A stretch of DNA of 64,000 nt from Rhodococcus sp. SBT000017 (lineage in GTDB: Bacteria > Actinomycetota > Actinomycetes > Mycobacteriales > Mycobacteriaceae). Positions 34,294-42,831 of this stretch are shown here, in pieces. Position numbers and translations under genes: made by a program. Below the pieces are notes generated by a model. That model was not told the origin of the DNA. It worked only from the letters and a program-made list of their open reading frames with translations, and ran no database searches. Each line of letters opens with the position of its first letter. Within the stretch, counting starts at the first letter, position 1. The stretch is taken from positions 2,976,001 to 3,040,000 of the forward strand of contig NZ_REFU01000001.1 of assembly GCF_003688915.1 (NCBI RefSeq), in the 5' to 3' direction.

Positions 34294-35436
34294 TCAGGTA
34301 GTGGAGACAGTGTTCTCGCGAGCCAACCGCCGGAGCAGACCGACGGGCTTCTTGATGCCGAATGCGACGATGGTGGTGCGGCCGTCGTCGTGGGTCCACT
34401 GCAGCAGGGCAGACCCGTCGTCGACGGATCCTTCCAGAACGGTCGGATCTCCCTGCAGGGGAAGAGGACCGACGACTTTGATGGACAGCCCCAGGATCTC
34501 GGTCCAGAAATAGTCGTCGGTGGGTGCGCAGGTCGGTTCGACGCCGAGAGCGGAGGCCGCAGCAACTTTGCCCTGCGCGACGGCATTCGACCAGAACGGT
34601 GCTCGACGCGACGCCGTGCGCGAGTACGCGACATCTCCGGCGGCAAAGATACCGGGAACGGTGGTGGCGCAGCGGTAGTCGATACCGACCCCGATCCGGT
34701 CCGCGATACCGGCACCGTCCAGCCAACTCGTCTGCGGCTCATCCCCGGCGCAGGTGACGACGAGGTCGGCAGTCAGCGTTCGATCTGCGAACTCGATACC
34801 CGTGACGGGATCACCGACCAACGTGACGGGGGCGTCCGCCCGAACGAACTCGACCGACGCAGCCTGGGCTCGCGCGACTATCGCGTCGGACAGGAAGGAA
34901 CCCAGGAGCCGCTGCAACGGTGGATCCACATCGACGACGGTCACCGCGATTCCTCGTGCAGCGCAGGCACTGGCGAACTCCATGCCGAGGAACCCTGCAC
35001 CCACCACGACTGCGGTCGAGGCCTCGTCCAGTGTCGAACGCAGGGCGCGGACGTCCGCGAAGGTCCGCAGCACGATCTCGCCCGCCTGATCAGGACCGGC
35101 GATGCGCCGGGCGGACGCTCCGGTGGCCACGATCAGAGCGTCGTAGGGAACGTCGATTCCGGCAGTCGTGGTGACCACTCGTCGCGTCGTATCCATCGAC
35201 ACCGCGGGATCGACGATCGCCGTGATACCGAGATCCGACAGGTCCCACGTTTCTGCCTCGGCTGCTTCACCTTTGAGCACATGCTTCGACAGCGGCGGTC
35301 TTGCATAGCAGCCGTCCTCGTCGGCACCGATCATGACGATCGAACCCTGGTGCCCACGGGCGCGGAGCTCGCGGACGGCGGTGCACCCGGCGATGGAGTC
35401 TCCGACGACGACGATGCGACGGTCGGCGGCGCTCAC
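34294..35436 (-). CDS. FAD-dependent ferredoxin reductase for P450
   Basis: A 380-aa pyridine nucleotide-disulphide-type flavoprotein of the putidaredoxin-reductase group. N-terminal FAD motif VVVGDSIAGCTAVRELR (Ser/Ala variants of GxGxxG), RPPLSK after the first half, second dinucleotide (NADH) motif VVGAGFLGMEFAS (about residue 150), and the FAD-contacting GIFAAGDVAY (about 270). It should pass electrons from NAD(P)H to the ferredoxin just upstream. The GTG at 35436 overlaps the ferredoxin stop by 4 nt (GTGA), which excludes the long Arg-rich extension of the frame. Confidence 0.9.
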   Translation of the reverse strand: MSAADRRIVVVGDSIAGCTAVRELRARGHQGSIVMIGADEDGCYARPPLSKHVLKGEAAEAETWDLSDLGITAIVDPAVSMDTTRRVVTTTAGIDVPYDALIVATGASARRIAGPDQAGEIVLRTFADVRALRSTLDEASTAVVVGAGFLGMEFASACAARGIAVTVVDVDPPLQRLLGSFLSDAIVARAQAASVEFVRADAPVTLVGDPVTGIEFADRTLTADLVVTCAGDEPQTSWLDGAGIADRIGVGIDYRCATTVPGIFAAGDVAYSRTASRRAPFWSNAVAQGKVAAASALGVEPTCAPTDDYFWTEILGLSIKVVGPLPLQGDPTVLEGSVDDGSALLQWTHDDGRTTIVAFGIKKPVGLLRRLARENTVSTT

Positions 35437-35630
35437 TTGCTCTCTCGGAGAGCCGCTACCGGACACGCGCCGATTGCCGAACGTGCCGCGGAGGCAAGGT
35501 CGTCGGGTATGTCGCCACCATCGAAGGCGTAGTGCAGCTCGCCCTCGTCGTCCAGGCTGAAGACCTTGGGCGCTTGATCGGCGCAGATTCCATGTCCTTC
35601 GCACCGATCCCAGTCGACGGCGATTCTCAT
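35433..35630 (-). CDS. Single-cluster ferredoxin of P450 system (CX2HX2C type)
   Basis: A 65-aa ferredoxin: DRCEGHGICADQAPKVF near the N-terminus and GACPVAALRE at the end. The cluster motif is C-x2-H-x2-C ... C-P, with His in place of the second cysteine, a variant known from mycobacterial and rhodococcal P450 ferredoxins that may carry a 3Fe-4S or His-ligated 4Fe-4S cluster. ATG 35630 overlaps the P450 stop by 4 nt and its own stop overlaps the reductase start by 4 nt, so the three redox partners are translationally coupled. Confidence 0.92.
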   Translation of the reverse strand: MRIAVDWDRCEGHGICADQAPKVFSLDDEGELHYAFDGGDIPDDLASAARSAIGACPVAALRESK

Positions 35631-36829
35631 TGCGGTGTCCCTTCTGCAGCCACCAATTTCAGTGGCAGGCGTTCGTATCGGTGAATGACGTTGTTGACGG
35701 CCCTTTTCGGTGTTCCCGAGGGCACGAATCGTTCGACCCGACGTGCCAGCACACGAAGCATGGTCTGCGCTTCGAGACGCGCCAGTCCTTGACCGGCGCA
35801 GCCGTGCGTACCCGAACCGAAGCCGAGTTGGCGAGCCGCATCGCGGGTGATGTCGAACGCATCGGGGTTGTCCCATTCCCGTTCGTCGCGGTTCGCCGAC
35901 GCGTAGATCACCAGCACGCGGGCCCCTGCGGGAATTCTCGATCCGCCGACATCGGCGTCGCGCACTGCCCGTCGAGAGAATGCTCGGATGGGTGACTCGT
36001 ACCGGACGACCTCGTTGACGGCGTTGGGAATCAGGTCGGGGTTCTGCCGTATCGCCTGCCATTGCTCGGGGTGCCGAGCGAACAGGTCCAGTGCGCCGGA
36101 GATCGCTCCGATGGTGGTGTCGAGTGATGGGCCGAGGTAGTCGATCATCAGTGCCGGGCACGCCGACTTCTCGAGTCGATTCTCGTCGGCGGCGATCAGC
36201 ACGTCCTCGCCCATACTTCCGGGCAGGACCGACCGCTCGCGCACCACCCGCTTGGAGAAGCTCAGCATCTCGGTGGCAGCCTTCACCGCGGTCGCCGAAT
36301 GTCGATTGACGGGGCCGAGGGAGTCGAACGTTGCGCCGGCCCAACGGAGGAGGTCTTCGCGGCCGTCTTCGGGCCAGCCGACGAGGTCGGGAACGATCGA
36401 CATGGGCAGTGCCGTTGCGAGGTCGTCGACGCCGTCGACGAACTGCTTGCTCAACGCGGCGTCGACGATGCTTTCTGCCTTCTCCGAGATCGCCGTGGTC
36501 ATCTTCCGAACAGCCTTCGGAGTCAGCCGGTGTGCCAGAACCGCGCGCTTCGATGTGTGCTCGTCGCCGTCGCTGTTGAGGGTCGTACCCCGGCCGAGCC
36601 GGTTGGCGATGGGATTGAGCGCGACGCCGTCCCCGGAGACGAAGGTCTCGTCGTCGAGCAACACCGCCTTGCACTCGGCGTACCGCGTGATCGCGAACAC
36701 CTGCTGACCTGGGAGCCACACCACCGGGCCCAGTTCCCGCAACCTCGCGTAGTGCGGGTATGGATCGAGAATGGCGTCGGTGGAGTAGATGTTCGTTCGG
36801 TACTGGGGGATCGAAACAGCGTGAGTCAT
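35627..36829 (-). CDS. Cytochrome P450
   Basis: A 400-aa soluble bacterial class I P450. Heme-binding loop FGSGTHGCAGQGLAR (Cys about residue 347), K-helix E-V-V-R (about 276) and I-helix region YLGPSLDTTIGA (about 232-243), where the usual acid-alcohol pair is D-T. It should hydroxylate a small or aromatic substrate with the downstream ferredoxin and reductase. ATG 36829 has GAGGA 7 nt in front. Its upstream region carries palindromic operators shared with the MhpA-like hydroxylase gene, so the two oxygenases are probably induced together. CYP family not determined. Confidence 0.92.
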   Translation of the reverse strand: MTHAVSIPQYRTNIYSTDAILDPYPHYARLRELGPVVWLPGQQVFAITRYAECKAVLLDDETFVSGDGVALNPIANRLGRGTTLNSDGDEHTSKRAVLAHRLTPKAVRKMTTAISEKAESIVDAALSKQFVDGVDDLATALPMSIVPDLVGWPEDGREDLLRWAGATFDSLGPVNRHSATAVKAATEMLSFSKRVVRERSVLPGSMGEDVLIAADENRLEKSACPALMIDYLGPSLDTTIGAISGALDLFARHPEQWQAIRQNPDLIPNAVNEVVRYESPIRAFSRRAVRDADVGGSRIPAGARVLVIYASANRDEREWDNPDAFDITRDAARQLGFGSGTHGCAGQGLARLEAQTMLRVLARRVERFVPSGTPKRAVNNVIHRYERLPLKLVAAEGTPQ

Positions 36830-36857
36830 GTGCAAGTCCTCGATGCAGGTCAGTTAA

Positions 36858-36914
36858 TGACGATATCGTCACCCATGAGAGCGTCGCCAGTCAAGGTTTT
36901 TGACGAAATCGTCA
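36858..36914. promoter_or_regulatory. Operators TGACGATATCGTCA and TGACGAAATCGTCA between P450 and TetR genes
   Basis: In the divergent gap a perfect palindrome (36858-36871) lies nearest the P450 operon and a second nearly perfect one (36901-36914) nearest the TetR gene. Weaker half-matching copies start 18 bp after each (36876 and 36919). This fits repression of both genes by the TetR product and matches the sites at 32123-32154. Confidence 0.7.
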
Positions 36915-36965
36915 TATTTGACAGGCGATAGGCTGGCCTCACAACTTGTCGAGTAGGAGCAGCCC

Positions 36966-37643
36966 GTGGTGGAAGGCAACCGTGTCGCGCGCCGAAAGGC
37001 TCGCACCAGAGCCGCTCTCGTTCGGGCCGCGCAAGGATTCCTGGCGAGCGGCAACACCAATGCACCCGTCCTGGAAATAACCCAAGCCGCCGACGTCAGC
37101 AACGGATCGTTCTACAACTACTTCGAGACCAAAGAAGAGCTGTGGCAGGCGGCCATCGACGCGGCCCTCGAATCCGCAGGCGACTACCTCGACTCACTCA
37201 CCGTGGGCCTGGACGACCCGGTCGAGAAGTTCACCCAGTCCTTCAGATTGTCTGGACGACTCTTCCGCCTCGAGCCGCAACTGAGTCTCGTGCTGCTCAA
37301 TTCCGAGGCTGCGGCATTCGCGGCAGCCGGCGGCCTGGCACCGCGTTCACGCCGCGATATCGAATCAGCCGCCGCTCAAGGGCGATTCGATGTGGACGAC
37401 GCAGATGTCGCACTCGCGATCGTGGCCGGTTCACTGCTGTCCATCGGGCGATTGCTGCTCGCCCAACCCGAGCGCGACGAAGCGACAACCGTGGACGGCA
37501 CGACACAACGGGTCCTGCGGGCACTGGGAATCTCCGCCGAGGAGGCCGAAACACTGTGCAGCCGAGAACTTCCGACGTCGTACAGCGGTGGAGTACATGC
37601 GGCCATCGACCCCACGTCGGGCACCGGCGATCAGAGTCTCTGA
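36966..37643 (+). CDS. TetR/AcrR regulator of P450/hydroxylase genes
   Basis: A 225-aa TetR-type regulator with its helix-turn-helix at residues about 25-55 (VLEITQAADVSNGSFYNYFETKEELW). GTG 36966 follows AGGAG by 6 nt. It is divergent from the P450 operon, with palindromic sites between; the same sites occur before the MhpA-like gene 4.6 kb away. I infer that this protein represses both transcripts and itself, and that a pathway substrate or intermediate releases it. Confidence 0.88.
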   Translation: MVEGNRVARRKARTRAALVRAAQGFLASGNTNAPVLEITQAADVSNGSFYNYFETKEELWQAAIDAALESAGDYLDSLTVGLDDPVEKFTQSFRLSGRLFRLEPQLSLVLLNSEAAAFAAAGGLAPRSRRDIESAAAQGRFDVDDADVALAIVAGSLLSIGRLLLAQPERDEATTVDGTTQRVLRALGISAEEAETLCSRELPTSYSGGVHAAIDPTSGTGDQSL

Positions 37644-37649
37644 TCCGGC

Positions 37650-38411
37650 TCAGCCGATCACCGGCAGGCGGTCCTTGGTCAATTCGTCGAGTTCTGCCTG
37701 CATCACCGAGTGAACGCGATGCGCGAATTCCTCCGCGGACTCGTCGGGCTCGGGACGCATCGGCGCGAGCACCGACGTCTGGAGCTTCGTCGGTAGTGGG
37801 AGATACGGAAGCAACCCGACCACCCCGACATTGACGCCCCAGGGAATGGATATCGACAGGGGCACCGTCTTGACCCTGAATGACGACTTGTGCAGCCGAA
37901 GCGCTTTGGCGATGCGCTTCCCGCTACTGAGGACGAGGAGAGACTCACCAGCCCCCGCGGTCACCACCGGAACGATCGGCACCCCGGCCTCCATCGCCAG
38001 ACGGGCGTAGCCGCTGCGTCCGGCGAAGACGATCTCGTTGCGTTGCCGCCACGACTTGAGTGCATCGAGGTCGCCGCCGGGGAAGACCAGAACATTGTGT
38101 CCTTCTTCGAACGCATCGAGAGCGTTCTGTCGAGCAGCCGGCCGAGCGCCGAACGGCTCGAGCAATTTCCCTGCACGCAGCGTCCACGCGATCTGGTGCG
38201 TCAACGCGATCACTTCCCTGGACAGGTCCAGATCGTCGTACGCTGCTGCGAAGGCGAAGACGTTCAGATCGATCACTCCGCCGAACCCGTGATTGCACAC
38301 GAACAACACAGGCTCGTCGGGAACCGGTTGCGCGACCGACACTTCCAGGCGGTTGTACAGACGAACCGCATTGATTCCCATGGCCCGAATCGCGCGAGGT
38401 ACTTTGTGCAT
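37650..38411 (-). CDS. PlsC-like lysophospholipid / glycerol acyltransferase
   Basis: A 253-aa acyltransferase of the 1-acyl-glycerol-3-phosphate acyltransferase superfamily. The HX(n)D block is CNHGFGGVIDLN (about residues 39-50) and the phosphate-binding block is VFPGGDLDALKSW (about 110-122), as in the hemolysin/DGAT-like members of actinobacteria. Membrane-associated; it would acylate a lysolipid or alcohol in lipid synthesis. It is convergent with the TetR gene (6 nt between stops) and separated from the catabolic genes upstream by a 51-bp gap, so a role in the pathway is not implied. Confidence 0.85.
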   Translation of the reverse strand: MHKVPRAIRAMGINAVRLYNRLEVSVAQPVPDEPVLFVCNHGFGGVIDLNVFAFAAAYDDLDLSREVIALTHQIAWTLRAGKLLEPFGARPAARQNALDAFEEGHNVLVFPGGDLDALKSWRQRNEIVFAGRSGYARLAMEAGVPIVPVVTAGAGESLLVLSSGKRIAKALRLHKSSFRVKTVPLSISIPWGVNVGVVGLLPYLPLPTKLQTSVLAPMRPEPDESAEEFAHRVHSVMQAELDELTKDRLPVIG

Positions 38412-38462
38412 GCGCGCACTCTAGCCGGGCGCACTCGCATCCATACGAGGTTCGGTTTCGGT

Positions 38463-40241
38463 CTAGGAAACGGCAGCGAAGTACGGCGCCCACTTCGTGT
38501 TCAGAAAGCCGGTGAGCGACGCACCGGCATCGGACGCCGAGCCTGCGGTACGCCACGCAACATGTCCGTCGGGGCGCACGAGCACTGCCCCGACCTCGCC
38601 CACCTCGTACAGGTCGATCAGTTGCCTGCGCTCGGTTCCGGTCGGCGCATCGGCCGAAACCGTGACCACCCCGGGCCCGCCTGCTGCGAGCGTCGAGACC
38701 ACTGGGGCCCACTCGTCACCGGCAAACGTCAACAGTGTCAGCCTGTTCGGATCCAGCGCGTCGTGCGCGTCCACACGCGTGCCGTCCACCGACAGCACCG
38801 CATGCGGAAGGCGGGCACCGGGATAGGTGGTGGGGACGTAATCGACCACGTCCTCGGCCGGCGTGCTCGACGCGTCCTGCGCGATCAGCGAACCGGCGTA
38901 GAGGTAGCCGAACTGCAGGCCGGTCGAGACGAAGTGCTCCACCTGAAGCGGAATGGCGTCGGCGATCTGCTGCCGCAACCCGGCCGATCCGGCGAACTGT
39001 GGGTTCAACCTGCGGGAGCGACTCATCTGCTTCCGCGTTGCCGTAGCGGCGATCGGGGCAATGAATCGACCGGGGATCTTGTTCAGCGGCGCACGGCCCA
39101 TCGCAGTGGTGGCCTTGGCCAGCATGACATTGGTGATGCCTACCTTCTTCCCGATGGCATCCATCCGAAAGTGGTTGTCCACGCTCTGTTTCGCGAACTT
39201 CTCCACCACCGGACGACGTTCGGTGTCGTAGGTGTCGAGCAACGAGTCCGACGCGGCCCCCGACAGGACTGCGTCGAGCTTCCAGGCAATGTTGTGGGCG
39301 TCCTGAACTCCCGAGTTGAGTCCGAAGCCGCCGGTATGCGGAAACCGATGCGCAGCGTCGCCGAGCAGCAGGAGTCGACCCCGCCGAAAGCTGTCGGCGG
39401 TCTGCGACGTCATCACCCACGTGCCCGTCGACTCCAACTCGAAGTTGTGACCGTTCAACACCTTCGGCAGCGTCTCGGCCCAGAACTGCTTACCGTTGCG
39501 GGCAATCTCCTGGTCCGGATGGAGATACGCCGTCATCAGGATGTATCGATTCTCGGCGTGGGCGATGAGCACTCCACACAGCTCGGGCGTGTAGATCCAA
39601 CTCAGCAACGGCCGCGCATCGTCGGGGAAGAGGGTCGTGGAGGTGAAGAAGGCGCTACCCATGTTTGCCAGAACCGGCCCGGACAGGGAGATTCCGGCCG
39701 CATCACGAGTCGGGCTGTTCGCGCCGTCGCACGCGAGCACGTACTGAGCCTGTATCTCGGAGGAATCCCCACCCACCGTGACGCGGACACCGTCGACGGC
39801 CGGGTCGACCGACCGCACGTTGACACCACGACGAAAATCGATCAGCGGCTCCGCCTCGATCGCGTCCCACAACACCGGCATCAGGATGTGCTGGCCGATG
39901 TGCGAGACCATGAACGGGCTCTGGCTCTCGACGATGGCCTTGCGATCGGGATCCGAGAGCAGGTCGATCGACCCGATCGCGCCATCGGCCAGACCGCCGT
40001 ACCAGCTGATCAGGTTGACGGTCTCGTGCGGCGGCGACATCGCAGCGATCGACTTCGCCAGCTCCGGGCCGTACTCGTTCCAAATCTCCAACGTGCGGGC
40101 ATTGATCACATGCGCAGCCGGATGGAACAGTGGTTTCTCCCGACGCTCGAGGACGATGCTCCGAATCCCTCTGCGAGCCAGCAGAAGTGCAGCAGTGGTT
40201 CCCGCCGGCCCCGCCCCGATGATGACGACGGGTGCGGTCAT
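38463..40241 (-). CDS. FAD-dependent aromatic-ring hydroxylase
   Basis: A 592-aa class A flavoprotein monooxygenase. Motifs: IIGAGPAGTTAALLLARRG (FAD, residues 6-24), LACDGANSPTRDAAG (DG, about 160) and LLLLGDAAHRFPHTGGFGLNSGVQDAHNIAWKL (GD, about 290-320, given here in parts: GDAAHRFPHTGG then NSGVQDAHN). A thioredoxin-like C-terminal extension (about 480-592) is usual in the phenol/PHBH-like hydroxylases of this size. It starts by ATGA overlap with the FAH-family gene, third in a three-gene operon with an extradiol-type dioxygenase; it should make the catechol that the dioxygenase opens. Confidence 0.88.
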   Translation of the reverse strand: MTAPVVIIGAGPAGTTAALLLARRGIRSIVLERREKPLFHPAAHVINARTLEIWNEYGPELAKSIAAMSPPHETVNLISWYGGLADGAIGSIDLLSDPDRKAIVESQSPFMVSHIGQHILMPVLWDAIEAEPLIDFRRGVNVRSVDPAVDGVRVTVGGDSSEIQAQYVLACDGANSPTRDAAGISLSGPVLANMGSAFFTSTTLFPDDARPLLSWIYTPELCGVLIAHAENRYILMTAYLHPDQEIARNGKQFWAETLPKVLNGHNFELESTGTWVMTSQTADSFRRGRLLLLGDAAHRFPHTGGFGLNSGVQDAHNIAWKLDAVLSGAASDSLLDTYDTERRPVVEKFAKQSVDNHFRMDAIGKKVGITNVMLAKATTAMGRAPLNKIPGRFIAPIAATATRKQMSRSRRLNPQFAGSAGLRQQIADAIPLQVEHFVSTGLQFGYLYAGSLIAQDASSTPAEDVVDYVPTTYPGARLPHAVLSVDGTRVDAHDALDPNRLTLLTFAGDEWAPVVSTLAAGGPGVVTVSADAPTGTERRQLIDLYEVGEVGAVLVRPDGHVAWRTAGSASDAGASLTGFLNTKWAPYFAAVS

Positions 40242-41164
40242 CGGACCACGGTCCTCTGCGTGCCCAGATCGATGGCACCGTCGGCGGTGCGGATACTCGC
40301 CGTGATGACGTCGTCCACCGACAGATAGTTCGGGTTCTTCGCCTGGCGCGCGAAGAAGAACTTCCACTTGAGGGCAGGCGGAATCAACTCGCCGACCTTC
40401 TGCACGAACTTGGGCGGAGCAGAAATGGCGGTCCCGATCGGTGTGCCGGTCAGCAGCACATCACCGGCCGTCATGTTCTGAAACCTGGCCAACCTGGTCA
40501 GAGCTTCGGCAGGCGGGGTGATCAGGTCGTTGCCGATCGTCTGATCCTGACGCGATTCTCCGTTGACGGCCAGGCTCATGTGCAACTCGGGGATGCGGCG
40601 CAATTCGTCGTTGTCGAGAAGAACCAACCGCGGCCCGAGTGGGGTGAACGTGGGATACGACTTGCTCTCGTACACCTGCACTTTGGTCAGCTGGATCTCA
40701 CGCGCAGAGACGTCGTTGGCCACCACCAACCCGGCGACGTACTTAGACAGCGTGTCGTCGGTGACCGTGGTTCCGATCGGAATCTCTGCTCCGACCACGA
40801 CCCCCAGTTCGATCTCGTAATCGAGCAGTGCGACCTCGGGTGGCTGCCTGATGGGATCGAACGGCCCGCTGATCGACGCCGAGGACTTGCGGAAGAACGT
40901 GGGCTGCAGAGTCTTCGGGTCCGACCCGGCGTCGATGGCGTGCGAGCGATAGTTGAGCAGCTGCGCCACCACCCGACACGGGGCGGTGACGGGAGAGACG
41001 AGCTCGAGTTCGGCGACGCTCGTGCCGGGTCCCGACGCGGCGGTGATCGCATCGCGGTCGCCGAGCAGCTGCCCGGTGGTCTCGGCCGTCGTGTCGATCT
41101 CGATCGCGCGGTCGCCATCGAGACGCCACCAGGCATCGGCGGTACGGATTACGTTGACAGGCAT
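40238..41164 (-). CDS. Fumarylacetoacetate hydrolase (FAH) family protein
   Basis: A 308-aa FAH-fold enzyme. The metal site is seen as Y-E-I-E-L-G (the two Glu, about residue 116) and N-D-V-S-A-R-E (Asp, about 150); the late GDVLLTGTPIGTA stretch is also typical. In meta-cleavage pathways such proteins hydrate or hydrolyse 2-hydroxypentadienoate-like or acylpyruvate intermediates. Position between an extradiol-type dioxygenase (15 nt upstream) and an aromatic hydroxylase (4-nt overlap) supports that role; the exact reaction is not determined. Confidence 0.9.
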   Translation of the reverse strand: MPVNVIRTADAWWRLDGDRAIEIDTTAETTGQLLGDRDAITAASGPGTSVAELELVSPVTAPCRVVAQLLNYRSHAIDAGSDPKTLQPTFFRKSSASISGPFDPIRQPPEVALLDYEIELGVVVGAEIPIGTTVTDDTLSKYVAGLVVANDVSAREIQLTKVQVYESKSYPTFTPLGPRLVLLDNDELRRIPELHMSLAVNGESRQDQTIGNDLITPPAEALTRLARFQNMTAGDVLLTGTPIGTAISAPPKFVQKVGELIPPALKWKFFFARQAKNPNYLSVDDVITASIRTADGAIDLGTQRTVVR

Positions 41165-41179
41165 AGCTTTGAAGTCCCC

Positions 41180-41815
41180 CTACAGAGTTTTCGGCGTGAT
41201 GGTCTTCTTGTTGGCGATCACCGGGTGCCCGGGCCGAGTTCCGGCTTCACGCCGACGAAGTTCCTCGTGCGGCACGCCGTTGCGTAGCTGGCTGAGCAGG
41301 TAATCGGGGTCGATGTTGACGCCGATCGGGTTCTTCGCGAACTCCTCGGTGAAGAAGAACGCAGCGGTGTTGTCGGGGTCGAAGTTCTCGACCTGGAACT
41401 CGAGGCGAATCCCGTCGGGATCCTCGTAGTAGAGCGAGATCGTGGGCCCGTGGTTGATGGACCACACCGGGAGAATGCCCAGACGCTTGAGCCGGACGTA
41501 GTTCTCGAGGAGCCGTTCGAGCGAGACGAAGGTCAACGCGATGTGGTCGATTCCGTAGGCCTTGCGCCGAAGCTTGGCCAGCGGGAAGAGGAACCGCACC
41601 GGCTTGGGCACCGCGACGATCGCCAGGCGGTGCGACTCGTCGTCCCAGGTCAAGAACGTGATCTGCTCGTCCTGGTACGCAATTTCGGCACCGAACACCG
41701 TGCCGTACCACCGCACCATCTCCTCGGTACGAGCGGACTTCACCACCCAGTGGGCGATGTAGTCGGGCCCCACCCGCGACGGCGCTCGGCCCTGTTCTTC
41801 CTGCGTCGAACTCAT
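41180..41815 (-). CDS. VOC-family extradiol-type dioxygenase / glyoxalase-fold protein
   Basis: A 211-aa vicinal-oxygen-chelate protein. The likely metal ligands are His in YIAHWVV (about residue 22), His in GIDHIALTF (about 91) and Glu in IRLEFQVENF (about 137), which fits a one-module extradiol dioxygenase or related lyase. First gene of the operon with FAH and FAD-hydroxylase genes, divergent from a TetR gene with two inverted repeats between. The metal may be Fe(II) or Mn(II); substrate probably a substituted catechol, by context only. Confidence 0.85.
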   Translation of the reverse strand: MSSTQEEQGRAPSRVGPDYIAHWVVKSARTEEMVRWYGTVFGAEIAYQDEQITFLTWDDESHRLAIVAVPKPVRFLFPLAKLRRKAYGIDHIALTFVSLERLLENYVRLKRLGILPVWSINHGPTISLYYEDPDGIRLEFQVENFDPDNTAAFFFTEEFAKNPIGVNIDPDYLLSQLRNGVPHEELRRREAGTRPGHPVIANKKTITPKTL

Positions 41816-41865
41816 CGAACTCGCCTCTCCTCGGCAACGCTGATGTGACCTACGCTACGACGGGT

Positions 41866-41899
41866 TTGACTAGCAGTCAATATATTGAGCATCGGTCAA
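41866..41899. promoter_or_regulatory. Two TTGA-N7-TCAA operators between VOC operon and TetR
   Basis: TTGACTAGCAGTCAA (41866-41880, perfect 6-bp arms) and TTGAGCATCGGTCAA (41885-41899) start 19 bp apart in the divergent gap. They are the natural binding sites of the TetR encoded from 41934 and resemble the palindrome at 45692-45713. Confidence 0.65.
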
Positions 41900-41933
41900 A
41901 CCAGCAGGCCGTTCGTGCACTAATGTCGGATCG

Positions 41934-42563
41934 GTGTCGACCAACGCGTCCCCCGGTGCCGAGCGGTCCCGCCGAGCCCGTCCCCGGATGGACCGTCGAC
42001 AGGCCCTGATCGACGCCGCCATCGAGCTACTGGCCGAGGGCAACAGTGCCGACATCAGCGCAGCAGCGATATCGCGTCGCGCAGGGGTGGCGCACGGGCT
42101 GCTGTTCTACTACTTCACCGACAAACAGGGCCTCGTTGCGGCAGCGTTGGCCGACGTCCTGGCGAAGCTGGCCGAATTCCAGGAACCCGAGGCCGATGAG
42201 CAATCGGTGCGGGCTCGCGTGGAAGGTTTCGTCCGACGCCACATCGAGTTCCTCGAACGTCACCGCGCCCTCTACGTCCGGGTGATTCGCGAAGGAGAAC
42301 TGGGCGATTCCGTCGTCGAAGACGCCGTCAAAGAAGCCCGCACGGAGGGCGCTCGACAGGTGGCAGCCCTCGCCGGACTTTCGGAACCCCTGTCTCCGTT
42401 GCAGAGTGCCGCCATCTCCGGGTGGACCGGCTTTCTCGACCGGACCGCCGATGCGTACTTCGACACCCCCGATCTCGGACTCGACGCGGTGGTCGAATTG
42501 GTCGTCGACACCTTCGAGGCGGTCGTGGCAGCAACGCACCCTCGTCCCGAGAAAGTCGATTGA
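41934..42563 (+). CDS. TetR/AcrR regulator of meta-cleavage operon
   Basis: A 209-aa TetR-type regulator; DNA-binding helices at about residues 25-60 with the recognition stretch RRAGVAHGLLFYYFTDKQGL. GTG 41934. It is divergent from the VOC/FAH/hydroxylase operon, with two inverted repeats in between. Its recognition helix is almost identical to that of the TetR at 47052 (VAHGLLFHYF), so the two may bind the same kind of site and cross-talk. Confidence 0.88.
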   Translation: MSTNASPGAERSRRARPRMDRRQALIDAAIELLAEGNSADISAAAISRRAGVAHGLLFYYFTDKQGLVAAALADVLAKLAEFQEPEADEQSVRARVEGFVRRHIEFLERHRALYVRVIREGELGDSVVEDAVKEARTEGARQVAALAGLSEPLSPLQSAAISGWTGFLDRTADAYFDTPDLGLDAVVELVVDTFEAVVAATHPRPEKVD

Positions 42564-42831
42564 GGTCAATACGACCAAGTTCGGTAGCAGCAGGCACCCC
42601 TGAACTGTGCAATCTGCACTATTTCTGCGGCATCACTTGCGCAACAAGGGAAGCGACTGGTCCACTGTCCCCCATCGCAGCTCAGTGGCACCCATCCGGC
42701 GATTCGCAACCCGAACGCCCGCCCGGACCACAGGACCACACTCGGTCCCGCGTCGTCCGCTCTTCTCGCGTGCCCTTCGGCCTCGGCCGGCATCAGGACG
42801 TTCTTCATCGTCGATTCAGGAGCCATCTGCC

